Source: Sweltsa coloradensis (Eukaryota; Arthropoda; Insecta; Plecoptera; Chloroperlidae). Taken from it: a stretch of DNA of 64,000 nt. Shown here one piece after another: positions 48,401-54,662 of the stretch. Under the pieces are notes generated by a model. That model worked only from the letters and a program-made list of their open reading frames with translations, made no database searches and had not been told where the DNA came from. Position 1 is the first letter of the stretch, and each line of letters starts with the position of its first letter. Location: assembly GCA_024449915.1 (NCBI GenBank), contig JAMZAV010000805.1, positions 1 through 64,000 on the forward strand, given 5' to 3'. The position numbers were made by a program, and so were the translations under genes.

Positions 48401-51400
48401 AATAGATTGATTAATTTACCATAAGTAGAGGTACGTAAAAATAGTGTTTTATGAATAGATACTACAAAGCACTCTCATCATCATTATCCATCGCTGTTTC
48501 CTACTTCTGGCAGGGTCAACTTGGGTTTCGCAACCAAATTCTTCCACTTCTTTCTATCCTCCTACAATCGTGTTTCTGCTACATCCTCCCAGCTTTCTTC
48601 TCTATCATTTAGGTCTCTTGCTATGGTCTCCTTCCATCTCTTCCTTGGTCTCCCCCTTCTTCTTCCTCCTTCAATCCTTTTCTCATACATTCTCCTGGGC
48701 ATCCTCTCTTCCGTCCAGTGGCGTAACTACCGCCCCCGCAGCCCCCGCGGTCGCGGGGGGGCCCGGGGGTATGAGGGGCCCGGAACGGGATGCTCGTACA
48801 GTGTTTTGGCTTTAGTCAGTCTTGGTCGCCACGCAATAAACTAAACAAACTGGATATCTTATTATAAATGATATCTATAAGTTCTTGAAAAGCACTCAAA
48901 ATTTCATAACTTCATCAACGAGTGATTACACCAGCAGTGTTGGCTGATTCACGAAGTCCCGGTTTGAAATCCCGTTCTATAAAACAGCCCTCGGGCATCC
49001 TTTCGCAATTGTCCTAGCAAAATAATATATACCTAGTTATAGACACCTGAAGAGGGACATGCATTGCACCCTTGGGCAGACTTCCCAATAAAACAACACG
49101 ACTATACTTACGTGATATAGGTACGGTACGTTATCAAATTATTGAGGTGAAATTCAAACAATTATTTGAACCAATTTTGTATAACCAAGCGTTCCAAACA
49201 ATAGATAAGCCCTGCTTAATATTTATAGTAAATAAAAATTAAACAGGCCTAAGGATAAACCAGGATTTTTTTTTGTTCATGGGTCAAAGTTCACAAAAAA
49301 ATCCTACCCAAAGCATTGCAAAACACATTCGGATCTTTTAATTTAACTAACGCTTAATCTAAATAATTTGTGACAACGAGTGGTCACATGATACATTTTT
49401 GTAAATATTAAACAAGTTGGTACTAAAGGTCAACGGTCACATTATCAATAAAATAACAGGCCCTATTTAAAAGGAAATCAAATATGAAATGTTCTTCCAA
49501 ATATGCAAACTTTTATCAACCACACTGAAAATTTATGTTTATTATTATTATATTTGGTAACATATTTTTTTGTTCCCCAACACGTTGATTTTTTTAGGGC
49601 CCCCTCTTGGCAGTTTTGGACTGCTTGTTGGGTAAATAAATGGTAAACATGAATTAAGAGTAATTTCAAAAATGAAACCGTAGTAAAGTCATAATGTAAG
49701 TTGACGCCCCCCCCCCCACAGAGGCTCGCCACTTTTACCACCTTTATTATAAAGGGGCCCAAGTGAACTACGTTCGCGGGGGGGCCCGCGCTTAGTAAGT
49801 TACGCCACTGCTTCCGTCATTCGTTTCATATGCCCAAACCATCTCAGTCGTGTCCTTCCCATCCTGTCACCTAACTTCTCCACCCCAAGCATCTCTCTGA
49901 TGTTCGTATTTCTAATTCTATCTCTTCTTGTCTTGCCCACTATGCTCCTCAGGAATCTCATCTCCGCCGCCTGTCAACTCTAACTTTCCTTCATCCTTTC
50001 ACTTCCCGTTTATACACATCTTTATTCAATTGATATTAATTCAACCTTGATGACCAAATTAAAAATTAAAAATCTGAAAAAAGTTCATACACAAGGTTTT
50101 GAAACAAGCCAAAAAATAGATGCTACATAATGCTATAAAATGACACTTGAAAATGCTATATACATGCACCTCTAACCATAAGCAATAGCATATCATAATA
50201 CACTAGCTTTAGTAGCAGATGTTATCAATGTATATTTCTTTCTAGATTTTAGGTAACCAACAAGCATCATTAGTTGGTGAAATGTGCCTAAAAGAAGGAC
50301 AAGCAAAAAACACTTACCGTCGTGGTTGCTTCCTCATTTACAACACAGGAACTCGAGTAAGTTAAATAAATTTTGAAAGTTGTAAATAATTGTTATTTAA
50401 ATATATTATATTATATATTTGTAGGTCTATTATAGACAGAAATTAAAAAAGTGCCTCCACTGGGGATTGAACCCGTGACCTCGGCCGTCCGGGCCAATTC
50501 ACTTACCAACTATATACGCATAACGTTAGTAATAGTAGTTACAATAGTAATAGTAGTAATTGTATCCTTGGGGGTGGGGGGTATCCTCAATAACATGGTT
50601 GTCGGAAGAATGTTGTGAGTGTTATGAACAACCTTCTTCACACCTCTATCACTTTGTGTGCCACAGAGAGTGCGCTCCTCCCATGGCCTGGTAACCACCG
50701 TTGCCTACCGCATGGGCAAAGATGCCAAGCCCGTGTATGCTCTGGAAGGGTCAGTTGCCGTGGCTGGAACTGCCATCAAGTGGCTAAAACATATGAACCT
50801 AATGAATGATATTTCGGAAACGGAGTCGCTGGCTAAAGAGGTCATGACCACCGGTGATGTGTACTTTGTGCCAGCTTTCTCCGGACTGTATGCACCCTAC
50901 TGGCGGAAAGACGCTCGAGGGTAAGTAGGTCCTAACATTTACCATAATACATAATTATGTGAATCAAGTGGTCTTTTACATTTTGTGGAATATACACCAA
51001 AGTAATAGATCCGATCTGATAAATTGGTGGTATAAATCCTCCAAAAGTATTATTATTTACATTACAACAGAACAGATGTCCCACAATTAATTTACTTGGC
51101 CTATGTACCCTACCGACTAACATTAACGAACAATACAATATCTAAAAGAGAGATTGGGGAAGGGTTGACAGGTTGGGAAAGCAAGGGGACGACAAAACTT
51201 TTCACCTGCTGATGACAACTGCAGCTAATCATAATCATAATCAGCAGGTGAAAAGTTTTGTCGTCCCCAGCCCTTCAGGCTGGGATTTATGTTCTCTTTG
51301 CTTTCCCAACCTGTCAACCCTTCTCCAATGTAACTAGCCGATAGACATTTTTCACTTCAGAACGAAAAAATACAATATCTAAAATATTTACTCAGAATCT

Positions 51401-54400
51401 TTCATATTGTTATGGCTTATTTTCATGTCTGTTCTGTGTTGTGCAGTATTCTGTGTGGCTTGACCCAGTTCACAACAAAGGGCCACATCATCCGAGCAGC
51501 TCTCGAAGCTGTATGCTTTCAAACCAGAGACATCCTTGAGGCCATGCACAAAGATTGCGGGATCCCATTGGCGAAACTTCAAGTAGACGGAGAGATGACG
51601 ACAAACAACCTTCTCATGCAGCTTCAAGCTGATCTATGCGGAGTGCCCGTCGGTAAGTGGAAAATCATTGATGAAAACTAATTTAACATTAATATGGGTA
51701 ATACTACATACCATATTTATGTGAATATAGACTGCAGCCACAGGAATATTTAGAAAAATCAAGTTAAAAAATTAATGTGCAGACATTTGTCCATAGTATT
51801 TCAATGTGTTAAATTTGAGTGGTCAAAATAAGGGTGCGGCCATTACTCTATGGCGGCCTATAGAGGACTCAAATCACCTAGAGAATGCGCTAGTGTCGCG
51901 GGGGCGTAGCACCGTCATGGCCGCCGAACGAGGATACCTTTGTAAACACCCATATGATCCTACACAAGCACATTATATATATAAGGTTTTGGGGGAATAG
52001 AATAGGTATCATGTGGCTCATTATGAATTCAAAATCTAGTATTTATTTATTTATAAGTATTTCTAGTATTCATATAGATTTATATCAGCATTTATAATTA
52101 AAATACCTACGGATATAGTCTGTCGGGCGCCTGTGAACGTAGACATTGATATAAACCGCTTATTTTTGTGGCCGTAGTATTATTCCAGAGTACAACGTTA
52201 CAGTGTCCAACATACTTTGAAAATTGAAATTATATCAATATAATGACTAAATTTATTAATATCAAAGCAAAATATTTAGTTATGTTTTATTAAGCGAGCG
52301 AAGCGAGCGTTTCCATTTGACTCTGCCGGAAAAATTAGTCACTGGTTTTGTTTTGTTTTTTTTGTTTGTATGTCTCGCCATAACGCTAAAGTCCCGCCGC
52401 GTTGATGGATGAGCGTTTTATAGTTTTTAGTTTGCGTGGGATATCTTTACTTTTGCAAGTGCTTTGTTTTGTTGCCTACGCATTGTAGGTGATTGTTGTC
52501 AAGTTTCTATTGTTTCTTGTCAATTGGTATTATTTACCGTAAAAAACTTATATTACCGTAAAAGTTTTATTTCTATGGATTCTGGCTAACTTTTTCAACT
52601 TTTTCTTTCAAAAGGTACTACATCACCATAACCTTAATGTCCATGTATAATATGAACGTTGTAGCCCCACCCGTTTGGTCAGAATCGGCTCCAATGTCAA
52701 TATCGCACTAAAAATCGAAAAAATCGTAAAAGTACGATATTCATGAGAAATATTTCTTCGATTGTACCCAAAAACGTAGCAAGTCTAAGTTCAGAGAGGT
52801 CCTGTCAAATTTTCATCAAGATCGCATATGCCGTTTGCCCTGTAGAGAGCAAACAAACAGACAAAAATACAAAAAAAAAAAAAATACCCGAGCTAAATTT
52901 TTTGGGGTGTCAGTGAAATTGAAGTCTTCGCTTCACTCGCTCGCTCATCCAATTAGAATACAAAATAAAAAATTTCTGGACAAAACACCAATATAAAAAG
53001 AACATTGGGAATAACAAGTCAACATGGGTGTGTGCTTAATTTTCTCGGAATCATGGTAGCCCAGGTATTAAAATGCAATACTTAAATTTTTTAAACCTTA
53101 TTCACCCTCTCTTGAGTGGATTTGATTGTTTTATTTGATTACGAAAATCCCAATATAAATATAACAAAAACAGGAATTGAACCCATGGTCTCCCTCTGGC
53201 CGGGTGCGTGATTTAATAACTTAAGAATTTGATATTCATTATATTATAATATCAAAATGCACCAATAATTCAGCAACAAATACTCTACCGCGGTCTTGGT
53301 GGTCTTTTGGGAGGCATGGGTTCGATCCCCGGCCAAGGTTGGGTTTTGTAAATCTGAACTTAGCCCATTTATTGTGATATAATCTAGGGCTACTGATTGT
53401 TTAAGCCAAAAATGAATTAGTCTTATCAACTAGGTATGAATTTAAAATATTAATATGAAGACCACTCTTTATTAAGTCCTCCTTTGTAAATCAGTTTTTA
53501 TAACTGAATAGGATAGACGTTAAATAAATAAATAAATAAATAAATTACCTAAGTGAGAGGGAATGTGTTTTGTTTCCGTAATTTCTTGTAGATTCCTTAC
53601 ACGAAATAACAAATCAATGCATGTGTTGAGTCACTTATCTTCAAACAAGTGGCTTCAGCAAATATACACTCTAATGGCAAGTGGGTAGGTGGATTGTGGA
53701 CAGATAATATTCAACGTACAAAATGTGTAACTAACAAAATAACAGTAGGTTTAGTTGGTTAACCAGTCGGCGTTTGATTACGTTTTCAGTGTCTCCAATG
53801 CATTTTTTCACGGAATGAATTATGTTTCTGTTAAAATATGATGTTGAAGACTAGATTCCATGTAGGTGCTGTTTGTTGTGTGCGCGATAGAACATCACAA
53901 TACTTATCTAAATTAGTTAATTTCTTACGCGCGAGGATAGCATGTGTAGATTCTATCCTCTCTAGCGCAATTCCAGCGTTCGCCGCCAGAGTGGACATGA
54001 GAAGATGGAGCGCTCTATAGTAATCAAGTATTTGCGGTATGTACGTATGACAGTCATCTGCAAGACCATACACTAAATATTTGTTTTCTTCCTCACTCCT
54101 ACTTTCACTTAATGACCACTTCCCTTTCTTATTGAAAATGTATAAGGACTGGGACTCAATCCATCCCAATATATATGCTGTATGTACCGTATATATTATG
54201 ATTTCCATCATCTAATGCCATTCTCTGCAGGTGTTCTGCATCATGTGTGCAAATGTCTTACCTTGTACTCTGGTACTCTGTGAACAATACGATTGAACCT
54301 CTGGCGCAGTGTTGTATGCTTGGTTGTTTGTTGTAGAGCGGTCCACTATGCCAGACATGCGAGCACTCGGGGCAGCTATGGTTGCTGGCCAGGCCGAGGG

Positions 54401-54631
54401 GGTTGGAGTTTGGAGTCTTGAAACGGAGGCTTCTAACAAAGTGGAGTGTGACACATTCCAACCCACAACAACACCAGAAGGTATCATCACCAGCTTTATT
54501 GAACTAGCAAGGTGGAACAATACACAAAGTGGAGATGCTTTATGTAGGATGTGGATCGTATTTAAAAACGTTAAACGTTCAACGGTTTAGTTGACGTTTA
54601 TGGTTATTTAATTCTGCAAAAACTGTTTGCA

Positions 54632-54662
<31 letters not shown>

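Noticed and set aside
54309..54590. 93-codon frame running through exon 8 as the true gene end
   Set aside because: The conserved C-terminal exon with a proper acceptor and matching phase is found at 57216, so the read-through is less likely.
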